Position numbers and translations under genes: made by a program. This document shows, in pieces, positions 43,292-55,500 of a DNA stretch of 64,000 nucleotides; within the stretch, counting starts at the first letter, position 1, and each line of letters opens with the position of its first letter. Source of the DNA: Solanum dulcamara (Eukaryota; Streptophyta; Magnoliopsida; Solanales; Solanaceae). The notes beneath the pieces are model-generated. The model was given only the letters and a program-made list of their open reading frames with translations. It had not been told where the DNA came from and did not search any database. The stretch is from the NCBI RefSeq assembly GCF_947179165.1, contig NC_077247.1:44312935-44376934 (forward strand). Reading direction: 5' to 3'.

Positions 43292-43680
43292 AATGTTCAT
43301 GGCATAAAATTTTCCTTGTAAATGACTCGGGAGGACTTCCATTCTCAGATTCAAGTGTAAAGCTTAAGTTAATGTCATATAAATATATCTACTCCTTTGA
43401 AATACATGAACAAGTGCATTTTTTAAATTTTGGTTCTAATTTCACCTCGAGGGAAAATGATGTCTTCCAATAGAATGTTCAAAAATAATGTGGTGCATAT
43501 TTGGATTTGCCTTGCCGACAATTGCTATCTGCATGTTCCTATCAGCAAGTAATGGAACTTTTCTGATTCCACCCTTCCCTTTTTTTATATTTTGGTTAAG
43601 ATGATGCTCGAAAACATGAGATTTTAGGTTACGCCAATCTGATTACTATTACATTGCTTAATCTTTCTTTTATAACTAGT

Positions 43681-44060
43681 TCATAGGATGTCTGCCCAAA
43701 CCAGGTTAGTGGAATACACTGGAGGAACTACAAAAGGACTGGTATTTTCAAGAACTGTGTTCTTTGCTCTCTTGGCTAGAGCATCTGCCACCTTGTTCTG
43801 CTCTCTATAGCTATGCCTTATCTTCGAACATCTGAGCCTTCCTATCAGCAGCCTACATTCATTAATAATAGCATTATATTGGCGGTTTCCATTATCAAGC
43901 ATTGTGATAATCTCTTCTGAATCTGTGTTGATTTCAATGGTAATCAGGTTGTTCTCTTCCACAAGCTTTAGGCCTTGAAGAAGGGCTATAAGCTCAGTCT
44001 GATTGTTAATGGCTGTGGGAATACCTTTGGGAAAAACCTAGGATGCAGTCCCCGCTACTA
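43681..44060 (-). pseudogene. RNase H-domain remnant of a LINE-type element
   Basis: The open part reads TIEINTDSEEIITMLDNG, INECRLLIGRLRCSKIRHSYREQNKVADALAKRAKN, the RVT_3 RNase H fold with its catalytic Asp blocks. Upstream NNQTELIALLQGLKLVEE continues it, then a stop and frame loss near 44030. It begins about 390 bases past the CUL4 stop, on the other strand. Confidence 0.7.
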
Positions 44061-45052
44061 TTTCTGATCATACTGCAGGGACGTCAGTTGATTTCAAATG
44101 TGTGCAAATTAAGTTTTCACCACATATTAAAATAGCTTAGAGCTACCGGGAACTATGAGTCCAAGTGAAGTATTGTAGATAAAATATGCATCACAAGCAC
44201 CAAGGGCTATAGCTCTGTTGGTAGAGCAACTCTCTCAGTTACACACCAATGTTTTTCAAAAGAGCATCGTACAATCAGGAAAACTCATCATACAATTAGG
44301 AAAATTGATTTTGTTAGAGATCCAGATGTCTTACTCCATTGCGTGACAAATGGTTTGGTCCAATTTGGATGCCCATTTAGGAGGTGCCAAATATAGACCC
44401 CATTATTGATTGACATCTTGATAAGGTCAAGAGTGTCCAGATTATTGCCCGACAGTAAAATCAGCCTTGAATAGACGGGATCTCCACCTTTGTCTTTACC
44501 AGCAGTTTAAGTTTATGTGCAGAATACGACACGAATATTCATATGAGCTGCCATGGATCTTTCACATTTTTAATAGGGTAATTCTCCATTGTAATAGCAA
44601 GAGCAGAATGAAAGAACAATTCACCACAATGGAAGAAGATAACCTATTAGAATATAGGCATCTCACCAACTATAATGGAACTTATTATTATGCTTTTACA
44701 GAGTTTATTTCATAGCAAAATAACTATCTCAAACAGATAAATCATCCCAAAACATTACATTTGCTATAATGTCAACAATCTGAAGAAACAAACAACTTCA
44801 AAGCCAATAACCAAATTTCTCAACAAACTACGTCAATTTCCTCTTCTCATTATACAAGGAACAAAAAAAAAAACCAATGAAGCATTTTTTTCTCAAAAAC
44901 ATATTACAATAGGTGGGAAAAGGCCAATACCCAAAACACAAAAACACCTATATTTCCCCTATTTAGACTCCATGATTATCAAGCGGAAAAAGTAAATTAT
45001 GGTAAAGGGGGCAAAACAATGAAAGAAAGTAGGGAAGAAATTTAGCAAATGA

Positions 45053-45286
45053 TCAGACAATTTTGACGGCAGTAGAAGAAGCGGAATCCGGATCTGAGTC
45101 TTGAGGTGGGTTTGCAGTTAAAGGTTCCCGGATAGTGTCTTGGTCATCCGGGTCATAATCGGGATTGAGATTTTGATCAATGGCTTCTCGACCTTTTTCA
45201 AGACAAGGCTTGCACGCCATCTCTATGGTGATCCAACCAAGAATTACAGCTGCTATTGCTATCAGTGCCGTTGTTAATGCACCCAT
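45053..45286 (-). CDS. Small single-span membrane protein, 77 residues
   Basis: Single-exon frame. The first ATG with good context opens MGALTTALIAIAAVILGW; an upstream in-frame ATG would add 40 basic and polar residues that look like untranslated leader (GA-rich when read on this strand). Residues about 4-21 are one membrane segment or signal anchor, followed by ITIEMACKPCLEKGREAID, with two Cys three residues apart, then an acidic Pro/Asp-rich tail (LNPDYDPDDQD). It resembles, from memory, a conserved plant family of short proteins that includes the HrpN-interacting HIPM-like proteins, but I cannot confirm this. Function unknown. A membrane location is inferred from the hydrophobic segment. 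It lies about 1.8 kb past the CUL4 stop, on the opposite strand. Confidence 0.7.
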   Translation of the reverse strand: MGALTTALIAIAAVILGWITIEMACKPCLEKGREAIDQNLNPDYDPDDQDTIREPLTANPPQDSDPDSASSTAVKIV

Positions 45287-45825
45287 CTCCCCTTTTCTCT
45301 TTCCCTTTGCCTTCTCTCTCTCTCTCTGATATTTGAGATTTGAGGAGTGAAGAAGAGTTGACCAGGAACAACTGCAACTCACGCCAAGTATTTCATAGGT
45401 CCACATCCTAAATGGATCTTTTTTGGGTTGGGTCGTCCACTCTTCGCTTTTTTTTTTTTCTTTTTTTTTTATTTTTTTTTAGGAAAACTTAAATAGATAT
45501 ACTATATTAAGAAAATATTTATTATTTATAATAATAATATTTTTTTTACTGAACAATTATAATATATATTACTTAGAATAATTAATAAAACATAGTGGCA
45601 TAGTGGCATTATCCCCCCTTATCCGTAGGCGTATTAATGCACTATGATTTCTTGTACTCTGATTTATGTTATTTATGTTATGTTATCTTATGTTATTTAT
45701 GATATTTATATTATTATCTAACAATATCTACTGTTTTTTGGTGCTTTGATTATACTATTGTTTGGACCGCTTTCGTTATCTAACCTACTTTTAATATTCT
45801 TGTCTGACTTTTTTTTTCTATGCTT

Positions 45826-45942
45826 CTATTGAGCCGAGAGTTTTTCGGAAACAGCCGTCCTACATTGGTAGGAGTCAGGTCTGCATACATTTTACCCTCC
45901 CCAGACCCCACGATGTGGGATTTCACTGAGTTGTTGTTGTTG
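45826..45942 (+). mobile_element. TS-like SINE, 3' part
   Basis: GAGCCGAGAG, GGAAACAGCC, CAGGTCTGCATACA, GTGGGATTTCACTGAG and a TTGTTGTTGTTG tail. It lies upstream of the small membrane-protein gene. Confidence 0.78.
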
Positions 45943-46010
45943 TATATAATATAAGTTATCACGCACTTTAATACCTTATAGTACATTGTATCAATTTCTT
46001 GCTAAATAAG

Positions 46011-46012
<2 letters not shown>

Positions 46013-46053
<41 letters not shown>
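46013..46053. repeat. TA microsatellite
   Basis: About 20 uninterrupted TA units in an AT-rich spacer. Confidence 0.93.
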
Positions 46054-46058
<5 letters not shown>

Positions 46059-46289
46059 CACTTATAATATATTTATATTGCATGTATAATTTACTTTCAA
46101 GACATACCAGATTTATTATAGTATTATTATGTATTGCTATAAATGATAATAAATAAAAAATAATGCTAAAATCAATAATTATTTATTAAAAAATACTCAG
46201 CCAAGTAGTTTTTTCCCCTTTTTATGTGATAAAACCTTTTCTTCTTTTTAAATTTATGTACCTCCATCTTTAAAAATAGGAAAACTTAT

Positions 46290-46700
46290 AGAAATCTCAC
46301 TAACTTAAGAGTTAATTACTTAGATACACTCTAGTTTGTATTATTATTATTAATTTTATCAGATTTTGATGCGTCCAGATATATGTATCTCGAGATACAT
46401 GAGTCAAAATTAGGTGTAATTTATTTTAGATACACTGTATCCAAGTGGATTCACATTTATTTGGATATATGTGAATCACACCAGGTACATATAGATACAT
46501 ATATCTGGTATGTATCTATTGTGATTCGCATATATCTGGGATACATGACTATCTCACTTGCGTGATCTCTTTCTATCTCGCTTGTTTCTCTCCCTATTTT
46601 TAGTGTATCTGTTAGCAAAAATACATGTATCTAGGTGTATCTTTCTCAATAGATGATAGAAAATTCTTAATTAGTGATAAGATACGTAATTGTTGAAAAG
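46290..46700. repeat. Dispersed repeat rich in GATACATG motifs, copy 2 (inverted)
   Basis: Contains CTCGCTTGTTTCTCTCCCTA, AGCAAAAATACATGTATCTA and TTAGAAAATTCTTAATTAGTGATAAG-like blocks, the reverse complement of parts of the 19281-19760 copy. Confidence 0.65.
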
Positions 46701-48143
46701 TATATATAGAATTAGTATATATGCTATGGATGTATGTCTAATAAGGTAGTTTCTCCTTAAAAATAATTCAACTTTAAGCATATAATTTTGTTTTTAAGAA
46801 GATACTTGCAGTTCTATGACTTGTTTTAGGATATAAGATTTGATTATGTTTTTTAATTGTTTTTTTAAACGTTGTTTCCAGCCAAACACTATTAATTCTT
46901 TTCATCTTGTGCCTCATACATGATACAACCCCAGAGAAAGACTAACGACCTGATAGACGATGTAACAATAATGATAATTTGTCAATATGCTATCACTTAT
47001 TTACTAAGATCATAATAAATATTATTAACGCGTGCATTCGATTATATTATGAAAATATTTCCCCCTCACATCCAGATATGGGGCCAAAAATTATATAGGT
47101 GTAAGGATTCGAATTTTTTCATTTCATTCGTCAATGAATTATAAGTTAAAAATTCTTGGTAAACGCTTCAACATCTACTTCTTTCATTTAAATAACGATG
47201 TAATCTGAGATGCCGTGTCATAATGAGATTATTACAAGTTATGCTACACAATAATCTGATGTAAATCATAGCATATCAATTAAATGATCAAGAACATTAA
47301 AGATAGCAAACGCAAGAATATGGACAAAAGATTGAAGCTTGGTCATTACTCTGTTACTATCACCGTTTCAATTAGTTTGTCTAATTTTATTTAGGCACGA
47401 AGTTTTAAAAAAATAAAACTTTTGAATCTCGTGGTCTAAAATTTAAAACACATAGAATGTATCAAAGTATTATTTAATCTTACGACCTTAGATATGTGAT
47501 GTGAAAATTTAAATTTATATTAAAGAGTTATATAACTAAAAAGGAAAAAAAACATTTTTTTTAAACAGACTAAAATGAAAGTAAAAGAAATAAATTAAAA
47601 TAAATGAGTGTATATATATTATATTATATGCCTAAAGGCTAAATCCATGTCCTCCCAATTACTTTGTTGTTTTAGGGTCACAGATTTGGCCCCCCCAAAA
47701 AAGGGTCAATTTTACCAGCCTTTTGTATTACTAACACCTTATTCGTGTACAAGTAATTAAAACAGGTAAAAATATAATAATAATTATGTTTAGACGTATA
47801 GTTAATAAATAATTATTTTCATTTAAGTTTAAAATTTTAAAATAGTATCATGAAATTTTATGTCTTTCTTCTTTTTTAGCATCTAGAGTGAAGATAGAGC
47901 ATGGAAATAAAATTTAATAATCATTAAGGCGATCTCCAATTGAGGCTCTACTTTGGACAATCAATTGGTTTGTTTGGTGGAAGGCCCTCCGAATACTCAG
48001 ACGTTCCTAATTAGCTTCGTGGCACTTTTTAGCAAAAATACAATTTATTAGTAATAGAAACAATAATTAAAAATAAAAAGTGAAGCAGTACATGCCCATA
48101 CAGAAAGACAATAATTGACAGAGATTTTTTGGGGAAACTTACA
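46701..48143. other. AT-rich spacer
   Basis: Holds one diverged Stowaway-like sequence (listed) and nothing else that I can support. Confidence 0.55.
47350..47611. mobile_element. Diverged Stowaway-like sequence
   Basis: CCGTTTCAATTAGTTTGTCTAA opening, GGCACGAAGTTTTAAAAA interior, and AAATAAATTAAAATAAATGAG near the end. Same family as 29908-30195. Confidence 0.5.
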
Positions 48144-48146
48144 TTA

Positions 48147-48525
48147 GAGCCCGTTTGGATGAGCTTAAAAAAGTAACTTTTATGTATGAAGTGCTTTTAG
48201 AATTTTGAAGTGCTGAAAGTTATTTTTATAAATAAGCAGTTGAGTATTTGGATAAAAGTGCTTATGATGTGAATTTTAGGGTTAAAAGAATAAAAAAAGT
48301 TAGTTTGAGAATTTAGTTAAAATATAAGGGATATAAAAGTAATTTCCATGGTCAAAGAAAATGACTTTAAGGACTTTGAAAAAAAAAGTTAGGAATCCTA
48401 ACTTTTCATTTTGACTGACTTTAAGAACTTTATGGCTTAAAGTCAGTATTAGGCAAACACGTCCAAAAGCTAAAAAGGGGCTTTAAGTTGGTTTTGATCA
48501 ACTTAAAGTCAATCCAAACGAGTTC
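48147..48525. mobile_element. MITE, inverted relative to the 21197 copy
   Basis: Starts GAGCCCGTTTGGATGAGCTT and ends AATCCAAACGAGTTC. The interior matches 21197-21587 in reverse complement. Flanks are TTA and TAA, so the duplication is not exact. Confidence 0.7.
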
Positions 48526-48974
48526 TAAATATACAATATTAAGAAAATATTTATCATCTATAGCAATAAAAAAAAACTTTCACTGAATATTTATAATATA
48601 TTTATAATACAGTTTTAATACATACTGCAAGAATTATTTATAAAACATATATAATACAAGTTTTATAGATGGATAATACATTTATCACATATTTTAATAG
48701 ACTTATAATACATTATGTTAGTTTCTTACTACACAAACATAATATATATTTTAAAACACTTATAATACATTTATATTGTATGCATAATTCACTTTTAATA
48801 CAAGTGTAGATTTATCATAGTATTGCTATATATTGCTATAAATGGTAATAAATAAAAAATATCGCTAAAATCAGTAATTATTTTTTAAAAAGCACTCAAC
48901 CAAGTAATTTTTCTTTTTTTTTGGGGGGGGGGGGGTTACGTATGAGGCAAACTCTCGCCCAGTATAATAATCAA

Positions 48975-50095
48975 CAAATCACGCTATTTGCAATAAATTT
49001 TAAAGCGGTGAAAAATAAACCAATCATAAATAAATTTGAAGAAATAAAAATATTATAAATAAAATAATATGGGTACAATTCTGTTCCTTCCTTGATTATT
49101 CTCTTTCTTTAGAATTCTCCGTGATTCGAGGGCATAGTGGCGTATTTATTGAACTAGGATGATAGGGACCTCATTGAGATTTATTTGATCTCCATTGATC
49201 TTTGTGAATATTCCATAAATTTGCAGAATATTCGAGATATTTTTTCAAGGGAATATAAGGATTTAGGCATGAATAAGGATTTAGGGTAGAGTAGCCTCCA
49301 AAAAATCCTAACTGAAATAGAACTGGTAGAGTCCTACAAAATTTTGATATCTACAAATGATCCTACTTCATGGCTTGTTGGAGCGTAGACCTGATGAAGC
49401 TCAAAGACGAAACTTGAAGTACTCATTCTTCCACCGTTGCGATTTTGTGACTTCGGATTTGCATAGTTGATTTGTGAGAGAAGAGATGAAGGACAGATTT
49501 GGTCCCACTGGCCGTGCCAATTTGTTTGCGATAAATTTTAAAGTGATGAAAAATAAATTGCAATCACAAATAAAATATGAAGAAACTTAATTTTATTGAT
49601 AAAATATGTGGGTACAAATCTGTTTGTTCTCTTGATTTTTCTCTCTGGATTTTCTTCTTGATTCGAGAGTCGGCTGTTAGTGACGTATTTCTCGAACTAG
49701 AATGATTTGGATTTGATATACACCGTGATTTGAGGGCCGTTAGTGGTGTATTTCTTGAACTAAGATGATTTGAATTTGATCTCCAATGTGATTCGAGGGT
49801 CGTTAGTGGCGTATTTCTCAAACTATCTCGGATGATTTGAACTTGATCTGTATGAAATACTTTGTGGATCTTCAAGAAGTATCTGATTATCAAGAAGAAT
49901 TTGACATATTTTTATCTTTTAATAAATATTCCATGAATTTGTGAAATTTTCGAGATACTTCTTTAAGGGAGTATATATAGTACCTTTTATATATGCATGA
50001 ATTAAAATTTAGGATAGAATAGCCTCCGAGAAATCCAAACTAAAATAGATCTCGTCTGATAAAATCCTACAAATTTTTAATGTCTGCACATATAT
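48975..50095. repeat. Two large direct repeats around a 180-bp spacer
   Basis: Units at about 48975-49370 and 49525-50095 both run from TTTGCRATAAATTTTAAAG through GTGGGTACAA, GATTCGAG, TAGTGRCGTATTT, GGATAGAATAGCCTCC-like and TCCTACAAAWTTTT blocks. The second holds three tandem copies of a 63-67-bp segment (49660-49860), the first only one. Looks like LTRs of a small retroelement, but I cannot see a primer site. Confidence 0.6.
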
Positions 50096-53000
50096 AAATT
50101 AAATTAAAGATAAATTGCCCTAGACACCCCCCTACAACGAGTTTCACTGAAAAAACATACAGGGTTGCGCCACAATTCGTGATTGTGATAAGTTATAGAG
50201 GCTAATGATCTTTGACTAAACTCCAAATTATTTGTATTTATTTCCATGGATTCTCCTATGAATTATAATTCAATTCAATTATGTTACTAACCTATTTAGC
50301 CGAATCATGATTAACAACTAAATAATTACTGATTAATTTGACCACGCAAGAACGTAAAAATTAAATTAATTAATAGAGCAAATAAGAAGTAGACAAATGA
50401 CACAATTATCTCCCCTCATTTTCACATCCTCTCCCGTCTCAAATAGCTATCGTTTGAACTTTTCATGTCTATTAAAAAAAATACAAGATATATTAAGTTA
50501 ATACGATAATTAAAATGGGACAGAGGGAGTATCATTATCCTATCTATCTATTAATACTATATTAAAAGCACGAAGATTCTTAAAATATTGATTGAATTTT
50601 TTGTCCTTTATTAAAAGACTTTATAATAGACAAAATAGTCGTTACTATATTTCCTATATAATTATTTAATTATCTTTTAATATTTCTAAAATAATTAGGA
50701 GTTTAAAGTTGATTAAGATTCTTATCCAAATATATTTTCTTATTCATGTGTCGAGAAAGTCTTTTAGTTGTAGGAAACTTATTATTATTATTTTAATATT
50801 CCTATTAAAAAGAAAAAAGTCCAATTACGGTAGGTTTAAATAGGAAAAATTTACTAACATCAACTATTTTATTTCATTATAATGACAATGTACAAAAATT
50901 TCACTAAAAAGGTTATATTCCTATTTATTTTAATATTCCTATTAAAATATTCCTATATATATATATTTCAAAGTCAATTGCTATGTTTTAATAATATTAT
51001 TTTATATATATATAATTTTTATTAATTCATTTTCAGAAACTTAAATTTTTTCTTTGAGATTTATTTTGTAACTCAAATATATTGCTTAATAAAATTTACG
51101 TAATTTTTTTAAAATTGTGTACTCAATATATGAACTACACAAACAATAATTTATTCATTTTATGTAAATTTTTTATTAAATAACGTACTCTAAACTAATC
51201 CTTCATAAAAATGAATCAATACCAAAAATTTGACACATTATAATTAACGTGCATGTTTTCCACAAGTAAAGACGTGGCATGACTTGGCTGCCACGTAATG
51301 ATAAATTAGCTGCTGATTGGGCCCATGAAGAAAGATAGAAGCGTACATTTGTAAGGCTGGGAGTTAAAAAATTAGTGCAATGTCTGGGTGGAAAAAGGAA
51401 AAGGGTCCACAAACACAATGATATGCATAAGTTGAGGATGGTTTTTAGGTAGAGAGATAGGAATTACTTACCTTTGTTTTGGATTTATGATATCAGTTGT
51501 GAAAACTACATCTATCAGATCAACTTTGCAATCATTATTTAATCAAACAAATTTATAAAGAAGCTTTCCGATATACTCTCTCCATTTCAATTTATTTATC
51601 TTATTTTGAGTTGCTATAAAATGTAAGAAAATAAAAAACTTCTTTTTGAATATTGTGGTGCCAAATGTATCAAAATGTTTTTCAATCTTGTGGTTTTAAT
51701 CATATTGTGTGAATAATTAAAATTAAAGAGTTATTAAATAAAGGAAAAAATATTCCTTTTTAAAAATGAATTAAAAAGAAAAGTAAGACGAACAATTTGA
51801 AACGAACAGAATATTTTTTATTTTTTTTAAAAATATGTACAAGCAATACAATGTGAAGTCCTAACATGCATGTAGAGTACTATAACACTTGGTGTCATGC
51901 TTTCATTTGGTTTTGTGAGATGGCTTATGCACGCAATAACATTAATAATAATATTTTAAAAATGAGGGAAAAAGAACTATATTTTGTTGATAAGGCTTCC
52001 AAGATATGAGGTGTTTTAATTAATTAGTGTGGTAAACTCAATCATTTTCTCTCTTTTTATGAATCTATTTCTTGGTGGGGGGCTTAGGTTGCGAGGAAAC
52101 ATTAATCTGATTAAAGAAGAATTGATGAGTAGCAATTCAATTATAAACTGATACAAACAGATCGATTTTTATGTACTAATCATCCTTTATAATAGCATTT
52201 TATTATAACAATTATATTTTTTATGAAATCGATCTTTCATTTAGTTTACGTTATGTTATATTATATGTTGTTTATAATAATATTTCGTGATAATAATCAA
52301 AACTAGACAAATAACATTATTATAAAAAAGTTTGACTATACCTCCTAATTAATGCTCATTTTTTTTCTGAATTCTTATTCTCTTTTCATTATCTTGTACT
52401 GCTTGCACCTTGTCATTCCCATTCTTGAGAACAAAACAAAAAGGGAAAAAGATCAAAACTTTTTTTTTCTTCAAAATGTTGTCTAAACTCAAACTATAAT
52501 CTATAATATTGCTCCTCCAACTAATCATTTGAACAATTAGAGCTACGTGCAGATTACTATTCAATATTACAATATTATTATTTAATTATTCTCCTATAGG
52601 ACAGTTGTCATGAATTTGATGGGATAGTCTTTCATCAGCTTTAAGGTTTTTAATACTACGTACGTACGACACTTATTGTATCTTTAGAAGTAAAGATTTT
52701 AACTCGATAAATTTTACCAAAATTTACCGTTGTTTTTACCTTTTATAGAAATTCTTTTTCTTCTTAATTAGTCCATGCACTTACAAAGAGATGTCAAATT
52801 ACAAAGAAATGACTTTCAAGAAAATTATATTCTTCATGAGGAAGTCATTTTTGGGTGTTTGATATGAAAGAAGTTATTTTTCATTAGGAGGAAAATGACT
52901 TCATATTGCATGGTTCAACTAATTAACACTTTCACACATTATTATTAATGTTTAGACTTAGTACTCAAAATTCCATCAAAATACTCTCCAATTTATTGAC

Positions 53001-53115
53001 ATTATTATTAATATTTAATAATAATAATTATTTCTTAAAAATATGGCGTCCGTTGTAACAAACACATCCTACATACAACTAATCAAATCATCGAACCAGC
53101 TAGCTATATCAATCT
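50096..53115. other. AT-rich spacer before the large retrotransposon
   Basis: One Stowaway-like sequence (listed). A 71-codon minus frame at 51203-51418 has no recognisable feature. Confidence 0.55.
51575..51825. mobile_element. Diverged Stowaway-like sequence
   Basis: CTCTCTCCATTTCAATTTATTTATC at the left and AGACGAACAATTTGAAACG at the right are inverted ends; AT-rich interior of about 200 bases. Confidence 0.55.
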
Positions 53116-53120
53116 CACAA
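53116..53120. repeat. Target site duplication CACAA, left copy
   Basis: Perfect match to the five bases directly after the right LTR at 62205-62209. This proves a single insertion event with intact ends. Confidence 0.95.
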
Positions 53121-53908
53121 TGTCACGACCCAAAAACTGAGGTCATGATGGCACACATCTCAAAACCCAATCTGATGTGTAACCCTAAAAATAAAACTCA
53201 TACAAGACTCCCAAAGGGGAAAGTGATGCCACGATTTAAATAAAAAGAAGAAAAAAAAACAATGAAGAAATTATCCCAAAACCTGGTGTCATAAGTATAA
53301 AGAGCATCTAATACAAGGTTCGAATCTGAAGATACAACATAAGTCTCTGAATGATACAAAAGACTGAAAAATAAAGATAGACTAGTGACGATCCGAATTC
53401 TGGGACCTCACCACTAATCTGAGAATACACAATCCGCTAGAATATTAACTGCCACGTGGGGTACCCCGACTAGTATCTGCATCAAAAAGGGACACAGAAG
53501 TAGGGGTGAGTACAATTCACATGTACTCAGTAGGTTTTAGTTGACTGAGTATAAGGAATTAATCAAACCTATGAAATAAACTAAGGAACGCATCCACTTG
53601 CATACAGAAAAGTCCCACTCCGGCATCGGTGCCGCCAATTTATATATATATTGACGCGAGTAAAGTAAACCCATAATAACAGCTCATAATCACAATTAAC
53701 CAGATAATTCAAGCAGCACAAATATCAATGCAATGCAATGCAATATGATGATGCAATGATGTGGTGGTACGGTGGAATCAAGACTGTCGCACAGACTGTC
53801 GTATACACCTGCTGAGCTGTGCTACCAAGCAAGGCACATGGGGGTCTTGCAGACCATATAACTCAATCACAATATGTCATTATCCTTGCCACCTCCTCGT
53901 GGTCAAGG

Positions 53909-54310
53909 GATCACAATGCATCCACTACCCTGCCGGAAAACTGCCTCGGTCAGGGACTCAAGATACAAAGGTTAGGATCACAATGCATCCACTACCCTGC
54001 CGGAAAACTGCCTCGGTCAGGGACTCAAGATACAAAGGTTGGGATCACAATGCATCCACTACCCTGCCGGAAAACTGCCTCGGTCAGGGACTCAAGATAC
54101 AAAGGTTGGGATCACAATGCATCCACTACCCTGTCGGAAAACTGCCTCGGTCAGGGACTCAAGATACAAAGGTTGGGATCACAATGCATCCACTACCCTG
54201 CCGGAAAACTGCCTCGGTCAGGGACTCAAGATACAAAGGTTGGGATCACAATGCATCCACTACCCTGCCGGAAAACTGCCTCGGTCAGGGACTCAAGATA
54301 CAAAGGTTTA
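53909..54310. repeat. Six tandem 67-bp units in the left LTR
   Basis: Units start every 67 bases (GATCACAATGCATCC at 53909, 53976 and so on). They are nearly identical; the fourth has a C-to-T change (CTGTCGG). Since 67 is not divisible by three, the array stays open in several frames and yields spurious frames. Confidence 0.95.
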
Positions 54311-55394
54311 AAGGTGTTTCATTTTCTTTCTCAAAAAGAATTTCCATATTTCTCAACTTCCCATGTTTCATGATATGATGAATGAGGATGAATGCATCAA
54401 AACATATATGCATGGAAGTAATAATCAACTCACATGTGGTATAAGGTTCAAAGTTCTCAAAACTTAACCTACACATGATATTCACCCTCAATAAATAGTA
54501 ACGGGAAGAACACACTTTCATTTAAATATTCACCCCTTTCTCAACAATATTTCAATACTCAAGTATGCTCAAAACCCCCAACTCAATCTCTCAGGCGGCA
54601 TCACAAGTCAAATAATATACTCAAGCCTCTCTCTTAGGCAAATCATAATTCACATGCTCTCAAAGCAAATAAGATAACAAATAAGGCCCCCACACGGGCT
54701 ATGTAATACAAATAAACCCCGTCACGGCAACACATTAATAAATAAGCCTCCACACGGACATCACAATATATATAACATTCTCAACTCATACTACAACCCC
54801 ATCCCAAAGTCTATAACATATGAATGATTAATTACCCCATCTCAATCTCAAAGAAAGATAGCCAAACCTACCTCAATTGCCGAAACCGCACTCGAATACC
54901 TCCACCGGACAAGTAACTCTCGAATTCAGCGCTCGGAATGACAACCCACTATCAACAATGAAACATACACGTCACAAGGAGTCCAATGACACCCATATTG
55001 ATAGGTTTCGGAACCGGGGGTAAAATGGTCCAAAAATTAACTATTTTCGAAAAGGGTCAAATCTGTAAATTTATTGAACAATCCCATTCTATTGGTAATA
55101 AGGAACTCATGGTTGAAAAACCCATAAAAATAGAGCTCAAAACGAGTTGGAAATCACAATTTTCCTTAAATTCGGATTAGGGAAGAAACAAGGATTTTTG
55201 GGGTTTGAAACTAAAATTTAAGAGTTAAAATCGTCAAAAACTTAATGAAAAAGGAAGGTTTTAGGTCAAAAATCACTTACCCAACACTTTGCCTCGAAAA
55301 TCTCTTCTCAAATCACCTCAAGGAGTTCAAGAACTCAAACAAATGTTGAAAAATATTGAAATGAGAAGAAAGGGGCATTTTCTGCCCAAAAAGT

Positions 55395-55443
55395 TACTGT
55401 TCACGCGTGTTACTGTTCACGCGTGTTACTGTTCACGCGTGTT
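55395..55443. repeat. Triplicated 16-bp unit in the LTR (also at 62117-62165)
   Basis: GTTACTGTTCACGCGT occurs three times head to tail near the element-5' end of each LTR. Such short arrays can hold enhancer motifs; nothing here proves it. Confidence 0.85.
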
Positions 55444-55482
55444 TTGTACAAATTTACGAAAATCACCCTCAAGGTCATTACA

Positions 55483-55500
55483 ATATCCACCACTAAAAAG
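55483..55500 (-). promoter_or_regulatory. Degenerate polypurine tract next to the 3' LTR
   Basis: On the minus strand a purine-rich stretch with pyrimidine interruptions (AGTGGTGGATAT) directly precedes the 3' LTR start. The position is right for plus-strand priming; the tract is poorer than usual. Confidence 0.5.

Larger units (their letters stand above)
53121..55482 (-). repeat. Left LTR (3' LTR of the element)
   Basis: It repeats at a constant offset of 6722 bases in the right LTR with no indel; I saw no substitution on reading. It contains a 67-bp tandem array and a triplicated 16-bp unit near the inner end. It is unusually long for its small interior, as in Tekay/Del elements. Confidence 0.97.

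Noticed and set aside
44203..44250. tRNA-like stretch GGGCTATAGCTCTGTTGGTAGAGC
   Set aside because: Box A-like start only; no anticodon arm, box B or acceptor end follows, so not a tRNA gene. Perhaps a SINE head.
51203..51418. 71-codon minus frame
   Set aside because: Isolated, no family features or promoter; taken as chance.
53761..54378. Open frames of 205, 184 and 90 codons in the LTR (repeated at 60483-61100)
   Set aside because: They arise because the 67-bp tandem array is free of stops in several frames; the products are the same repeat read in shifted frames, with no domain.
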